Shown in pieces: positions 16,001 to 25,075 of a DNA stretch of 36,918 bases. The position numbers and the translations under genes were made by a program. Where the stretch lies: the IMG/VR virus record IMGVR_UViG_3300005747_000207, positions 1 to 36,918 of that record; one strand, written 5' to 3'. Below the pieces are notes generated by a model. It searched no databases, was not told where the DNA came from, and saw only the letters and a program-made list of their open reading frames with translations. This DNA is from a virus. Every line of letters begins with the position of its first letter. Position 1 is the first letter of the stretch.

Positions 16001-17300
16001 TTGAACTGGTCGTGTTCGATGGCCACAATGGAGACCCAGTATCTTGATCTGCTACCATTTCACCATAGACTAAAAATGGACCACTTGGGTTCACGCTTGA
16101 ATAAAGGTTTTTTAGAGTATGCAATCTTGAATATTCCAAAGAAGCCGTTAAGTTTTGGGACAAATCTATACTAGGTTCGTCCCTATAAACTTTCAATAAC
16201 AGCCTTGGCTCGCGGTTGGCACTTGATGATGCATCATAATACCCTCCCAAAGCAAAGGTTGAATACCTATTTTGCAGAATCCCAGGCGCTGAGGTTGCAT
16301 TGTCGTCATATAGACCCCCGATGTCAAATTCTATGTAGTCATCTGAAAGGTTGCCGTCTCCAATATTTCGAGTTGGCTCGGTTCTAGTCTTAAAATCTTC
16401 TCTAGCATCAAGGGGCCACATAGATTGAGACGCTATCGTCGCACCAAAGACATCTTCGTTATTCAACCTTGTTCTATTTTGTCGGTCGCTTCTCCAGAAT
16501 GTATTTACATAAAACTTTCTTGCCCTAGTTTGGTCCAAATAAGCATATCTTTGCTTTGGCCAAATTGACTGTCTGTAGGTCAGCAAAGAGAAAGTATCCA
16601 GCAAAGATCCTTCGTTATCAAGTCCACCATCTAGATACATTTCCTTTAGTGTTTCGTAGTTTTCGTCTGTTTCCAAAATTGTATTGAAGTATTCATTCGC
16701 CTCTTGATTGGCAAAAAAAGTAATTTCATTTCCAAAAGACGTTTTGATTTCAACCGGCTTCTTTTCAAATATTCCAAGTTCTTCGTTGTATACCGACACT
16801 TCTCCAATAAGAGATACTGGGTGGTTTTGTGACACAACAGGTTCTCTCATAGAAACTATGTTACCATATTTTGCGCGACCATTAGCAATTATTGGACCAG
16901 GTTCCTGTACATATGTAAATATTGAGTGCTTCTTCTGTCTGCGAGTTACTTGATTATTTGATACTCTCAACTGTCTCCACGTAGGGTACCCATAGATATT
17001 GCCGCGCTTGGACATTAATGCATTGAAAAAGGATGCCGTTGTTGGCAAATCAAAGGGGAAATCATTCTTAATTTGGTAAATTTTAAGATCAAAAGGGCCC
17101 AATTCCACTGGTCCGATATGGTTTAGGGGAACATATAAGTATTCCCTAGCCTCTTGACCATTGTGCCTAACGCCGTATCCCTTTTCAAAACTACCTGTAT
17201 ATTGAGAGGACACCTCAACTCTTTGTAATTCTTCGTCATAACCAGATGGCTCATAAATAAAAGTGTTTAATCCAACAAAGTCTTGATAAAATTTAGCCAT
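12999..17300 (-). CDS. very large virion structural protein (1433 aa)
   Basis: The protein has 1433 residues with no recognised enzymatic motif. The N-terminus (MAKFYQDFVGLNTFIYEPSG) and a basic segment around residues 108-124 (WRQLRVSNNQVTRRQKK) precede a long Ser/Tyr/Asp/Gly-rich region (about 200-1150), probably beta-rich. From about 1180 the protein becomes more helical and charged, ending in a basic tail. GGAG lies 6 nt before the ATG, with one base between the upstream stop and the start. Size and position fit a baseplate or tail-fibre-network component; the exact role is unknown. Confidence 0.75.
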   Translation of the reverse strand: MAKFYQDFVGLNTFIYEPSGYDEELQRVEVSSQYTGSFEKGYGVRHNGQEAREYLYVPLNHIGPVELGPFDLKIYQIKNDFPFDLPTTASFFNALMSKRGNIYGYPTWRQLRVSNNQVTRRQKKHSIFTYVQEPGPIIANGRAKYGNIVSMREPVVSQNHPVSLIGEVSVYNEELGIFEKKPVEIKTSFGNEITFFANQEANEYFNTILETDENYETLKEMYLDGGLDNEGSLLDTFSLLTYRQSIWPKQRYAYLDQTRARKFYVNTFWRSDRQNRTRLNNEDVFGATIASQSMWPLDAREDFKTRTEPTRNIGDGNLSDDYIEFDIGGLYDDNATSAPGILQNRYSTFALGGYYDASSSANREPRLLLKVYRDEPSIDLSQNLTASLEYSRLHTLKNLYSSVNPSGPFLVYGEMVADQDTGSPLWPSNTTSSIFNGRANWDVPSQSNKEPFYDSYEDYSQGLRNKGKGFSVIPEFRISSHVSAYQSEGVTHELKPIFEISGVMSQNTTTEDEPAFYKIISNSDFLAHFDLVKKDHENFANEKILTLKCKGIKKFLPYEGFYPAQRSVELSKQFSSSYGRNIDVTLNSPDVEIENYDQFSIKPLLTPMFAPGILFNTIKSGVAVDFPLIFQEDIVRDDPYGFNTFSYVDDIERRVYGNTADGNYSPEDLNNAVLGQTARVQLDNYVSTFSKRIPFEALVEPESYLANESLVLQEPHPYALSEFEIESVWDGGGDPLYKKMMNNFLSEIPDFFIESRNLKTIASMEEQNPEFGNAVSGNYYIMRVKMSKTRSSKNISLGGYDGFPVTPPQDVVSQGVDATGSNDGFQLARNRTIRENITMYSRPSAFGPPSSGDGGTISKNGINFWMGSTWGYNFPYTPPYYHGDSWCDLIFYATETKKYTLDEIMSQAKEYPYYTRYWNPSFHDALRDLTGYSGSLVNAESDYYKYSSSPWAALITGSTGIYSNISSQFSDTTSSPNYEWEDWGDMYGTNEIKWRAPDRFDSTGGSEDLSFWRLNGPQSPIRLNSNAMQLDSSVNIFGKGIVKKIYDDSSETTTEVASSDTVRGKTRWIIQPKFETPILNFNKYNDLSDPDLKCSEPLFAKSQVPRGMWHQYGDIPGENEGIFLQVEDIPDFWLRGALGVSRNSKKIKSLADLVGFSKDPVRLGEVASKKEISECVVAAPFIEKDGTRKFFSIPRADIASCINASKREIDGNFPAGGPPKAGDTVYQMVKKMQKYVFPPSMDFVKYEEIDPFAMYIFEFKHTLSKQDLADIWQNLPPEIGTQMEEAEASISHELLAHELLGGGAVVKNGELDENAEGKGIPSNIQWMIFKVKKRAKTSYFDKIVAKKGTTEDTSGIQLEGVTSMVSGKKDKEITYNWPYDFFSLVELVKIDAEVSFANIENDDKGQKSIKKVESTKTRNPSMINKARGKGRTE

Positions 17301-17301
17301 T

Positions 17302-20300
17302 CTATTCTCCGTAAAGTGATGATGCGCTTGGGAATATGATTGCTTCTGTGATTCCCGCTGATGAACTAATTAGTCCGTTTCTTGGAGCGTGGGTTAAAAT
17401 AATTTGGCTATCTTCCCAATTTGAGCCACTAATAGCTGAGTTTATCCAAGAGTACTGGAAGTCAGAAGCTGGTAGTGGTGTGTGATAGTGGTCATTGTCA
17501 TGTCTGTTTATAACCTCTTCAGTCTCCGTTCCGTCGTTATTGAAGTCGCCAATCTTTGCAACTTTTCTTGTATTTCTATGTTGCTTGTGCCAAGAGGGTT
17601 CGGAATCATAAGATGTTTTACTAATAATACCATATTGTGAGTCAGATCCAAATTGACCTTGGTGTCTAGTCCTCAAAGTCCTAAGGCCTTCTTGACGATT
17701 AGCGTGAGACACAACTCTCATAGTGCTATCTTCGCCTGAGCCGCTTGAACGAACTGTCAAGTTTCTAAAATTGATTGAGTTGTGAACAGAGTATTGTTGG
17801 GTTGCCACGTCAAGGTAACCAGAAGAGTTAACCTCGGGGCCGCCGGGGGCAGAGAACCTTGTTCGGATTACGTGATTTGAACCGGTTGATCTATCTTGAG
17901 TTTCAATGACGTTGTCCAGCCCTAAAGTAGAAATTTCTGGTTCGTAATCCACACCTCCAATGGAATCACTAGCTTGAAAAAAGCTTGTTTCACTAGGAGT
18001 CGCCTCAATGCTAAAGTTGGCATATGAACCAGTTAATGTTGGGGAAATAGTGAAGCTAGCTGATGCTATCGTCTCTATTGCTCCTTGGGCTTCAAGTCTA
18101 AGGAGGTCGCTCAAGTCAACATCTGCGCAGATTAAATTGTTTGCACCTTTTTCATCAGTTAGTTGGCCTCCGTTCCTAAAATCATCAGACGCATTATCAC
18201 AAGAGTAATAAGAAAATACTTCAGTTGAATAATTTATGGATGTCAAAGAACTCGTGTCCCAAACTACACCAGAATTATATACTTCATCTACTGCACCAGC
18301 GCCAGAGAAAAACTTTCTGAATATAACAATTTCATCAACATAAACCTTGAGGGAGTTGGATCCAAGACCAGTCGTTGCCGATGACCCAGTTGTCCTACAT
18401 AAAAAATAAGCTTCAGATGGCGTATTTGCTAGTTCGGTCAATGGGTTTGGGCTGAGGTTTTCATTGGTCCAAGTAGTTTCTTCTCCGTTAATATACAAAC
18501 TATATTCAGAAGATGTTCCAATTTTTAAGTCATTTGATACTACAATATGAGTCAATGTCCCAGAGTATTCAGAAAGAAAATTTTCATACACTAAAATGTC
18601 TTGAACATTTGTAGAACTTGATACAAAGTTCCTCTCATAAAATAGATGACCAGCACTGCTTATATAAAGCTCTCTAGCGTATCCATTTCCATCCAACGAT
18701 GGTTCTGAATAAATATATCTATTGTTGGTTGACGTATCCATTATGTTCAAATATAGCGATATTGAAAAATCTATATCTTCTCCATAGGATATGGAGCTGT
18801 TGTGAAATCCAACATTTGAATCAATTCCTGATATTGCTATTGCATTGCTTAAAACTTCTGGGTGTGATGTGAAAGATGCATTTACATTGGCAATATTGCT
18901 TTCAATTGCTGTTTCAATATTTGAATAAAAATTAGCGTCACTAGAGCCAGTTGAAACTACAACTCCTGCCCCAGTATTTATTGAGAATGTTGTTCCACTT
19001 ATTTGTAGGTCATCATCATCGCTTACCCAGTCCTTTCCGAGAACCTTAAAGGACCCACCTGAAGCGTACTGCCCTGCGACTTCTTCAGAAAATATGAGCC
19101 TATCTCCATCAGAAAATCTATTACTAGATGACAAAAAGCCATTCCCAAAAGGATAAGCATTCTGTCCCGCTAAGGTCATATAGTTCGTGGTCTCGGGCAA
19201 CTCAGAAGATATTTCATCCGGCAGAAGATCTCCAGCTCTTCTCAAAAAGTACCCTTGATCTCCGAATGTTGATAATACTTCGTACTCATGTTGGTAGTTC
19301 CCATGATACACTGAAGAGGTTGTAGTTTGAATATTCTTGACGTTTACGGGTCTTTTGGCTCGTTCTTCGCGGTAATAGATGGCATATAGCCTGTCTTCGT
19401 CCGGGAATCTTCCGTCACTACCGATACCGTAATCAGGTGGAGTGAAACCGATTGCTCCGTCCACATCTACATCTGGTGAATTCGGGTCCGTTGAAGACAA
19501 GGGATTTTTTCCAATAAGAAATCTCCACCCTTCTGGTCTTGAGAACCTATGGTCAAGACCATTGAAGCCAGTTTGTGCAAGTCTCTCAGGTTTTCCAACG
19601 CTGTTCAGATCAACGTGTCTATGTTGATGTCCCCCTACCCATCTCTCGGTGAATGGACCTTGGATCGGAATTTCATTTGATATGTCTGTAGTATCGGAGT
19701 GCAAGTTAACAACGTTTACACCATCTCGGAAACCATCGCCTGTGTTATCGTTTATAAGAGAGTGGTAGCCGCTTGTAACACTACTGGAGACTATGTTTCC
19801 TATGAAGATGTTCGCAACCTTTCTTCTACTGTAATAGTCAAACTCTGGGCTTAGTGGAGCGTAATCTGAGTTGGAAAAATCGGTGAACTTACCAACGATA
19901 GCGAAACCATCATACTTGATTTTTTCTCGCGGATCTCGGGCATCTTGATTTTTTGCAACCTCAGCAACATTTAGACCGTATCCATCGCCAGCACCGATTG
20001 TAATAACGTTCTTCGGAGCACCAGAGTCTCCGAGTTCAGAATGAAGTCCAATACCAGACCTTAATAAGTCTCTGTCTTTGTTCTTTGTGTAGTTTGTTCC
20101 ACCGTGAATTGAATCGGCGAACTCCACTCTTGTCCTAAATGAGCGCGAAAATCTTCTAGAAGCGTAAGCTCTACCTTCGTATGTGCCATTAGTACCAGAC
20201 AAAAAGCTTCTCTCAAAGCTTCCAGTTTGAACCTGTGTCGTCAAGACTTCACTGATCGTTTGTTGCTCTGGTAAGTCTCTCTCGCTTCGCTCTTTTTGCC

Positions 20301-23300
20301 ATAGAGAGTTCGTTGTATCATCCAAAGGAATAGGAGCATGACCTATTCTCCAATTGTAATTTAACTCTTGAACTCCTCGTATTGATGCTTCGGTAGAAGT
20401 AACTGTTTGCAACAAGCCGACTTGTCTTTGATACTTGTCTCTCTCAAGAATATGAGGTTCAATAACATCAACAACTCCACCCGCGTAGTTCACAGAAGCA
20501 GGAATAAGTTGATTTATCATTTCCGATAGTGACTGGTCAATCCACTTAAAGTAAGTGAAGAACTTGTCAAAATCCATACCGGAGTTTGCTCGCTCATAGA
20601 ACAGCTGTCTTGCTTTCGCTAAGTCTTTATACTCTACACGGTATCTGTCAATGTGTCGCCCAAACAAGTTTGAGAACTCTTGAGTTGTTGAGAAAAGGTT
20701 CAACATCTCTTCCGACACAATTGATGATGGAGATTTTTCCAAGATAAAAAGGTTGTCGCTTACATCGTCATCTTCGCCGAAGTTTATTTCCTCTTCGCCT
20801 TTGATGAAGATATTGTTGGCATTGAAAGAAGTCTCGGGCAACTGCTTCTTATTTGAGTATAAAAACTCATTTGCCAAGAACGAAGTTGATTCTGTTGGGA
20901 AGTTAGCTCCAACACCCTTGTGTTCACGACGAATAACCTCATCAATCCACCCATAAATCGTATCTGAGGAACCAGAAGTTGTATCGTCAATCTCAAACTC
21001 TCCAGATGAATCTGATTGCGAAACAGTATCAAAGTCCCAGTTAAGAATTGAAAGTTCCATGGTTGGTACAGGAGTGCCGTCAACAGCGAAAGCAGAAGCT
21101 CCATCAATTGACTTTGAGTTACCATAGTTCAAGATGTCCTTGTTGTGCTCTTTGATCGCATCGTTGTTGACATAGTCTAGCCACGCTGATACTCGTCCGA
21201 ACTCCAAGTCCGACTGTTGCAAGACAGGTCCTGTGAAGTCTTGACAGTGAGCCGCAGCATATACCCTCTTGGGTACGGTTAGATAAGCAGACCCAGTGTC
21301 ATAGCTAACGCTTGCCGTCAGCAAGACCTCTTCTTTTATCTCGTCAAAGTTGTGAGAAACTGCGTACAATTCAATATCATAATCTGGTTGAGTGTTTGTT
21401 ACGTTCCCTGCATATGGGTAAGTTTGAGGCTTGATTCTCAAGGCAACGTTGTAATGTTCATCTTCGTAGATGTCCAAGATTACGTCGGACTCTTCATAGA
21501 TTGTCTCGGACTCATTCTTGACCACAAACTTTGCGTTTCTTGAGTACTTCTCGTCTCTCACGAGATAGACTTGCAAGTCTCTTGCTTCTGTTCCCGATGT
21601 GTACCAAGTAAAGTCTGTTTCGTCACTAGGGTTAGCTTCATGGAAGCCCATTACTGAAGCAGATAGGAATGGAGTGGCGTAAAAGCCTTCCTCACCCACT
21701 TTTGTCTTGAAGGGCACTAGTATGTCCGCTTCCATTGTAAAAGCGCTTGTGGATGCATTAGCGTCCCCGGAAATGAATGTTTTGGAGCCACTTTGATATA
21801 TGGTTCCATTAAAAAGGCTTTCACCATTTGTGTTGATGTATCTCTTTTTGACAGATGTTGTTCGGTATTTATCTCCGAGATACTGAGTTCCAAAGTCTGT
21901 GTATTGGTTTAGCTTGATAAGTTCGTCGTCAATACCAAAGCATCTGATCAAGTTTCTAATTGATTTCTCTGTTCCTTTGGAGTTGTAGATGTTCTCAAGG
22001 TTGTTATAGATATTTGTAAAGATTAGGTTCTTAATCTCGTCAACATTCAAGTCATATTGTCCTTCGTCATAGTCAATGCTTGAGAATGTCTCAATGACCT
22101 CCGATGACAAGAACATCTCGCTTGTTGTGAAACCTTTGTTTTTCAATAATTCCGATGCAAAAGGAGATGCCTTATAGCTTGAAGATAGATATTGCTTGTT
22201 TTGCAAAGAACTAAGGGAGTCTATTTGAACTCTCAAGGTGTCCATGTAGCTCGCTAAGATGTGAGATACTTTCCTCAGGTTCTGTTGTCCTTCTTCTTGG
22301 TCTTCTTCAACTAACCAGTTTGGTAGCGACCTATAAAATGCTTGCCCGCGTCCTCCATCGTAGCTTGATCCACTCAATGACATCTCTGCTTCTAAAGCAG
22401 ATACTTCTGGGTGAGATGAGTATATAATTGGAGATGGTTTCTCGGTGAATCCTGCGGCGTCCATTGCTGATTCTGTAGAGCGAGCAGATGAGCCCGGATA
22501 TCCTTCCCAGTAACCATTTGCTAAGCGACCAGAGTAGTCAAGGACATTTCTATCAATTGAATCAATCCCGGTGATACCCTCATTAAACTTGAGATAAACT
22601 CCCAAGTCCGATGTTGCATCGTCCGTGTTTGCTCCTCCGCCAATCTCGCGGAACCAATTAAGCTTGATTTGTCGGTCGGTTCTTTTCTTTTTCCAAAAGC
22701 GGAACTCGTCAAGATAAGCAAGAAGCTTTCCGTAGCCTTCGCCTCCTTGTGGGGTTGCTGAGTATCCGATCTCATACTGCAGTGCTCCAATGTATCCGTT
22801 TATTCTTCCTTGTAACGAACTTTGCGTAGTATAAGGATATTCTCTTAAGAGATGGAAGTCTCCATTGACATACATTTTTACTCTCATTTTGCCACCATCT
22901 TCGTAAAAAGAAAAAGATAGTTGAGTCCAAGAAGTTATGTCTATCCCTGTTGGGTTTATTACTGTGCCTCGATATGTTCCAGAAGCATCATTGAAGGCAA
23001 TATTAAATTGTGCTTCCGTCGTGGCGGTTCTCCTGAGATATAGTACCAATCTGGAGCCAGCTGTCTCTAGTGGCTCTCCATTGTGCAAATCAAAAATGAC
23101 TTCTGCGGTGTTTTGAGTGTTCCAAGTATCGTCTTTTTTGATCCAAAACTCGCAGGTCACACCCTCAGTGAAGTCACAAGCCCAGTTTTGATTTCTATTT
23201 TTATCTTCGTCGTATACTGCGGAGGTTGCGAAGTGCCCATCAAGAACATTACCAGCAGAACCGGTATGCAATCCACCCCAAACTCTAATAAATTCGTGAG

Positions 23301-23670
23301 TTCCAGGGTCTTCCCAGACATTTCCCACCGAACCAGTGCCTGTTGTACCTAATTGAACATGCCCTGTTGTCTTCGGATACTTGTGGTCAAAAATCCATCT
23401 CTCAAGATATGATGACTTTTCCTCAAACTCAATTTGCTCAGCTTTTGAGCCATCATAGGGATAGTCTTCATATATTCTCTTGATCGCAGCTTCGTAGTAA
23501 AGCTCAGCAGAGCCATAGAATACAAAGTTCGCAGGATCGGAAAAGTCAATAGGAGGAAGGTAAGTCTCCCTCTTTGCCACTACTTGGTCAATGAAATCTG
23601 TTGACTCTACATCTGCTGCTACATCTTCGTAGCTTGGTACGGTTTTACCGAAAAGATTTTTAATACTCAT
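17302..23670 (-). CDS. giant baseplate/tail protein: LamG-like domains plus tail-protein-I-like segment
   Basis: The protein has 2122 residues. A concanavalin A-like LamG domain lies at about 150-390 (TEGVTCEFWIKKDDTWN, MRVKMYVNGDFHLL, AYLDEFRFWKKKRTDRQI). A segment at about 470-585 ending NNLENIYNSKGTEKSIRNLI resembles phage tail protein I, the wedge component that partners gp6/J proteins. A second jelly-roll-like region is at about 650-890 and another LamG-like fold at about 1635-1830 (DFSISLYLNI, YSLYINGEETTW, VYVDEIVIFRKFF). The order after gp25-like and gp6-like genes recalls T4 gene 7. Role: probably a wedge protein bearing glycan-binding or packing domains. The start overlaps the upstream stop. 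Confidence 0.8.
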   Translation of the reverse strand: MSIKNLFGKTVPSYEDVAADVESTDFIDQVVAKRETYLPPIDFSDPANFVFYGSAELYYEAAIKRIYEDYPYDGSKAEQIEFEEKSSYLERWIFDHKYPKTTGHVQLGTTGTGSVGNVWEDPGTHEFIRVWGGLHTGSAGNVLDGHFATSAVYDEDKNRNQNWACDFTEGVTCEFWIKKDDTWNTQNTAEVIFDLHNGEPLETAGSRLVLYLRRTATTEAQFNIAFNDASGTYRGTVINPTGIDITSWTQLSFSFYEDGGKMRVKMYVNGDFHLLREYPYTTQSSLQGRINGYIGALQYEIGYSATPQGGEGYGKLLAYLDEFRFWKKKRTDRQIKLNWFREIGGGANTDDATSDLGVYLKFNEGITGIDSIDRNVLDYSGRLANGYWEGYPGSSARSTESAMDAAGFTEKPSPIIYSSHPEVSALEAEMSLSGSSYDGGRGQAFYRSLPNWLVEEDQEEGQQNLRKVSHILASYMDTLRVQIDSLSSLQNKQYLSSSYKASPFASELLKNKGFTTSEMFLSSEVIETFSSIDYDEGQYDLNVDEIKNLIFTNIYNNLENIYNSKGTEKSIRNLIRCFGIDDELIKLNQYTDFGTQYLGDKYRTTSVKKRYINTNGESLFNGTIYQSGSKTFISGDANASTSAFTMEADILVPFKTKVGEEGFYATPFLSASVMGFHEANPSDETDFTWYTSGTEARDLQVYLVRDEKYSRNAKFVVKNESETIYEESDVILDIYEDEHYNVALRIKPQTYPYAGNVTNTQPDYDIELYAVSHNFDEIKEEVLLTASVSYDTGSAYLTVPKRVYAAAHCQDFTGPVLQQSDLEFGRVSAWLDYVNNDAIKEHNKDILNYGNSKSIDGASAFAVDGTPVPTMELSILNWDFDTVSQSDSSGEFEIDDTTSGSSDTIYGWIDEVIRREHKGVGANFPTESTSFLANEFLYSNKKQLPETSFNANNIFIKGEEEINFGEDDDVSDNLFILEKSPSSIVSEEMLNLFSTTQEFSNLFGRHIDRYRVEYKDLAKARQLFYERANSGMDFDKFFTYFKWIDQSLSEMINQLIPASVNYAGGVVDVIEPHILERDKYQRQVGLLQTVTSTEASIRGVQELNYNWRIGHAPIPLDDTTNSLWQKERSERDLPEQQTISEVLTTQVQTGSFERSFLSGTNGTYEGRAYASRRFSRSFRTRVEFADSIHGGTNYTKNKDRDLLRSGIGLHSELGDSGAPKNVITIGAGDGYGLNVAEVAKNQDARDPREKIKYDGFAIVGKFTDFSNSDYAPLSPEFDYYSRRKVANIFIGNIVSSSVTSGYHSLINDNTGDGFRDGVNVVNLHSDTTDISNEIPIQGPFTERWVGGHQHRHVDLNSVGKPERLAQTGFNGLDHRFSRPEGWRFLIGKNPLSSTDPNSPDVDVDGAIGFTPPDYGIGSDGRFPDEDRLYAIYYREERAKRPVNVKNIQTTTSSVYHGNYQHEYEVLSTFGDQGYFLRRAGDLLPDEISSELPETTNYMTLAGQNAYPFGNGFLSSSNRFSDGDRLIFSEEVAGQYASGGSFKVLGKDWVSDDDDLQISGTTFSINTGAGVVVSTGSSDANFYSNIETAIESNIANVNASFTSHPEVLSNAIAISGIDSNVGFHNSSISYGEDIDFSISLYLNIMDTSTNNRYIYSEPSLDGNGYARELYISSAGHLFYERNFVSSSTNVQDILVYENFLSEYSGTLTHIVVSNDLKIGTSSEYSLYINGEETTWTNENLSPNPLTELANTPSEAYFLCRTTGSSATTGLGSNSLKVYVDEIVIFRKFFSGAGAVDEVYNSGVVWDTSSLTSINYSTEVFSYYSCDNASDDFRNGGQLTDEKGANNLICADVDLSDLLRLEAQGAIETIASASFTISPTLTGSYANFSIEATPSETSFFQASDSIGGVDYEPEISTLGLDNVIETQDRSTGSNHVIRTRFSAPGGPEVNSSGYLDVATQQYSVHNSINFRNLTVRSSGSGEDSTMRVVSHANRQEGLRTLRTRHQGQFGSDSQYGIISKTSYDSEPSWHKQHRNTRKVAKIGDFNNDGTETEEVINRHDNDHYHTPLPASDFQYSWINSAISGSNWEDSQIILTHAPRNGLISSSAGITEAIIFPSASSLYGE

Positions 23671-25075
23671 TATTCACCACTCTAAACTTATGCTTGAAGG
23701 AAAGTTGTTCATACGCCTTTGTTGCGACATTGTAAAGAGCCAACTCAATCTGATAAGTGTGGTTGGGCTCTAACATACCTATGTCTAAATCAAAATAGTT
23801 GCCTCTGGAATCGTATGAGAGCAAAGTAGAATTGTTGGTGGTGTCGTAGTCAAAGATCGTTTCGTTTGTAACAACCTTAGTAATTTTAAAATGAAGGTTC
23901 TCAAACACTTCAGAAGTTGGAGCTGATGTTGCAACTGTATAGATGCTAGGGCTCCATTCTTTTTGTCTTATATAGAAATAAAATCTGCTTGTATTGTCTG
24001 TGCTATATCTGTCTTGCTTGTTGGAAACGGACACGACAAGGTTATTGTTTGGCAAAGAAGACAAAGCAGAATATTGATTTACTTCAATAGATCCAGTGTG
24101 ATATTCAATGTCATCTTTGTGCCATACGTCATAAAGGGTTGAAGCAGTTGTGTTAACACAGACGCTAGCGGTGTAAATTCCCGTTTCTAGCCATCCTCCA
24201 GTTGCAGGAGTGTCAACGCATAGGGTCTCAGCAGAATCGCCTAGAGTCTCATATAAGTCAACGTAAATCTCACCTGTTCCAACCGCTGGGATATCAACCA
24301 ACTGTCCTCTGAAGTAATTGTGAAGATACAATGTGTTGAAATTCTCTGCTGCTGGTACCAGAGAAGATGATGCATAGAAGTTAATTCTATCGTCTTGGAT
24401 GCTTGAGTCCCATCTAACTTCCAATACTGGTCTCTTATGGAAGAACTGTGAGCCTCTTGCGAAAAACTTTTTTGTATAGAATGATCTTTGTTGAGTTCCA
24501 TCAGTTAGGCTTGTTGGAAGCTTAATCATAAACCCATCGTTCACACGACTGTCATCTAGCCAAGATGCAACTTGCTCTGTGACATCAATTTCAAGGTCTT
24601 CAAGACCAGTGTCAAAAGTCTGGGTAGAAGAAGTGTTTGCGTAAACATCTCCGCCTTCGATATCCCAAGGCGTTGAACCTTCTCTGTTCAACCAATTTGA
24701 TCCAAGACCGTAAGATAGGTCAAGGTAGTCATCCATGTCCAAGCCCAAACCTTCTTCCCAAGATCCTGAAACACTGTGAGCCTCAAGTTGGTATCCACGA
24801 GGAACAGTTTGTCCATGCTCTGCATTAAACAGTCTCAAAAAATATTTTGCGTTTGAGGGAATGGTTGTATCTGCCGATATCTCGCTGATATCAAATTCTA
24901 TAATCACTCTAGATTCCTCAACAGAGTATCCAGTTGAACCAGATACTTGGCCGTAGATACTGAAAACCTCAAGTATATCGGATTCTCCCATATTAGCGGA
25001 GGTTCCTCTAGAGCCAGCAGCGTCAAACGCGTTGGTTATGGTATTGTCTTTTGTAGCAAAATATCTTTTAATCAT
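23660..25075 (-). CDS. virion protein with DNRLRE-like beta-sandwich domain
   Basis: The protein has 471 residues. Residues about 60-225 follow the DNRLRE pattern: VIIEFDISEISADTTIPSNA, then AKYFLRLFN, SGSWEEG, a NW...W spacing, LEIDVTEQVASWLDD, NDGFMIKL and PVLEVRWD. These domains are beta-sandwiches usually found on extracellular or carbohydrate-associated proteins. The C-terminal half (about 225-471) is also beta-rich and may be a second fold. The ATG overlaps the stop of the gp6-like gene (ATGA). Sitting between two wedge-type genes, it is probably a baseplate or baseplate-attached structural protein. Confidence 0.75.
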   Translation of the reverse strand: MIKRYFATKDNTITNAFDAAGSRGTSANMGESDILEVFSIYGQVSGSTGYSVEESRVIIEFDISEISADTTIPSNAKYFLRLFNAEHGQTVPRGYQLEAHSVSGSWEEGLGLDMDDYLDLSYGLGSNWLNREGSTPWDIEGGDVYANTSSTQTFDTGLEDLEIDVTEQVASWLDDSRVNDGFMIKLPTSLTDGTQQRSFYTKKFFARGSQFFHKRPVLEVRWDSSIQDDRINFYASSSLVPAAENFNTLYLHNYFRGQLVDIPAVGTGEIYVDLYETLGDSAETLCVDTPATGGWLETGIYTASVCVNTTASTLYDVWHKDDIEYHTGSIEVNQYSALSSLPNNNLVVSVSNKQDRYSTDNTSRFYFYIRQKEWSPSIYTVATSAPTSEVFENLHFKITKVVTNETIFDYDTTNNSTLLSYDSRGNYFDLDIGMLEPNHTYQIELALYNVATKAYEQLSFKHKFRVVNNEY

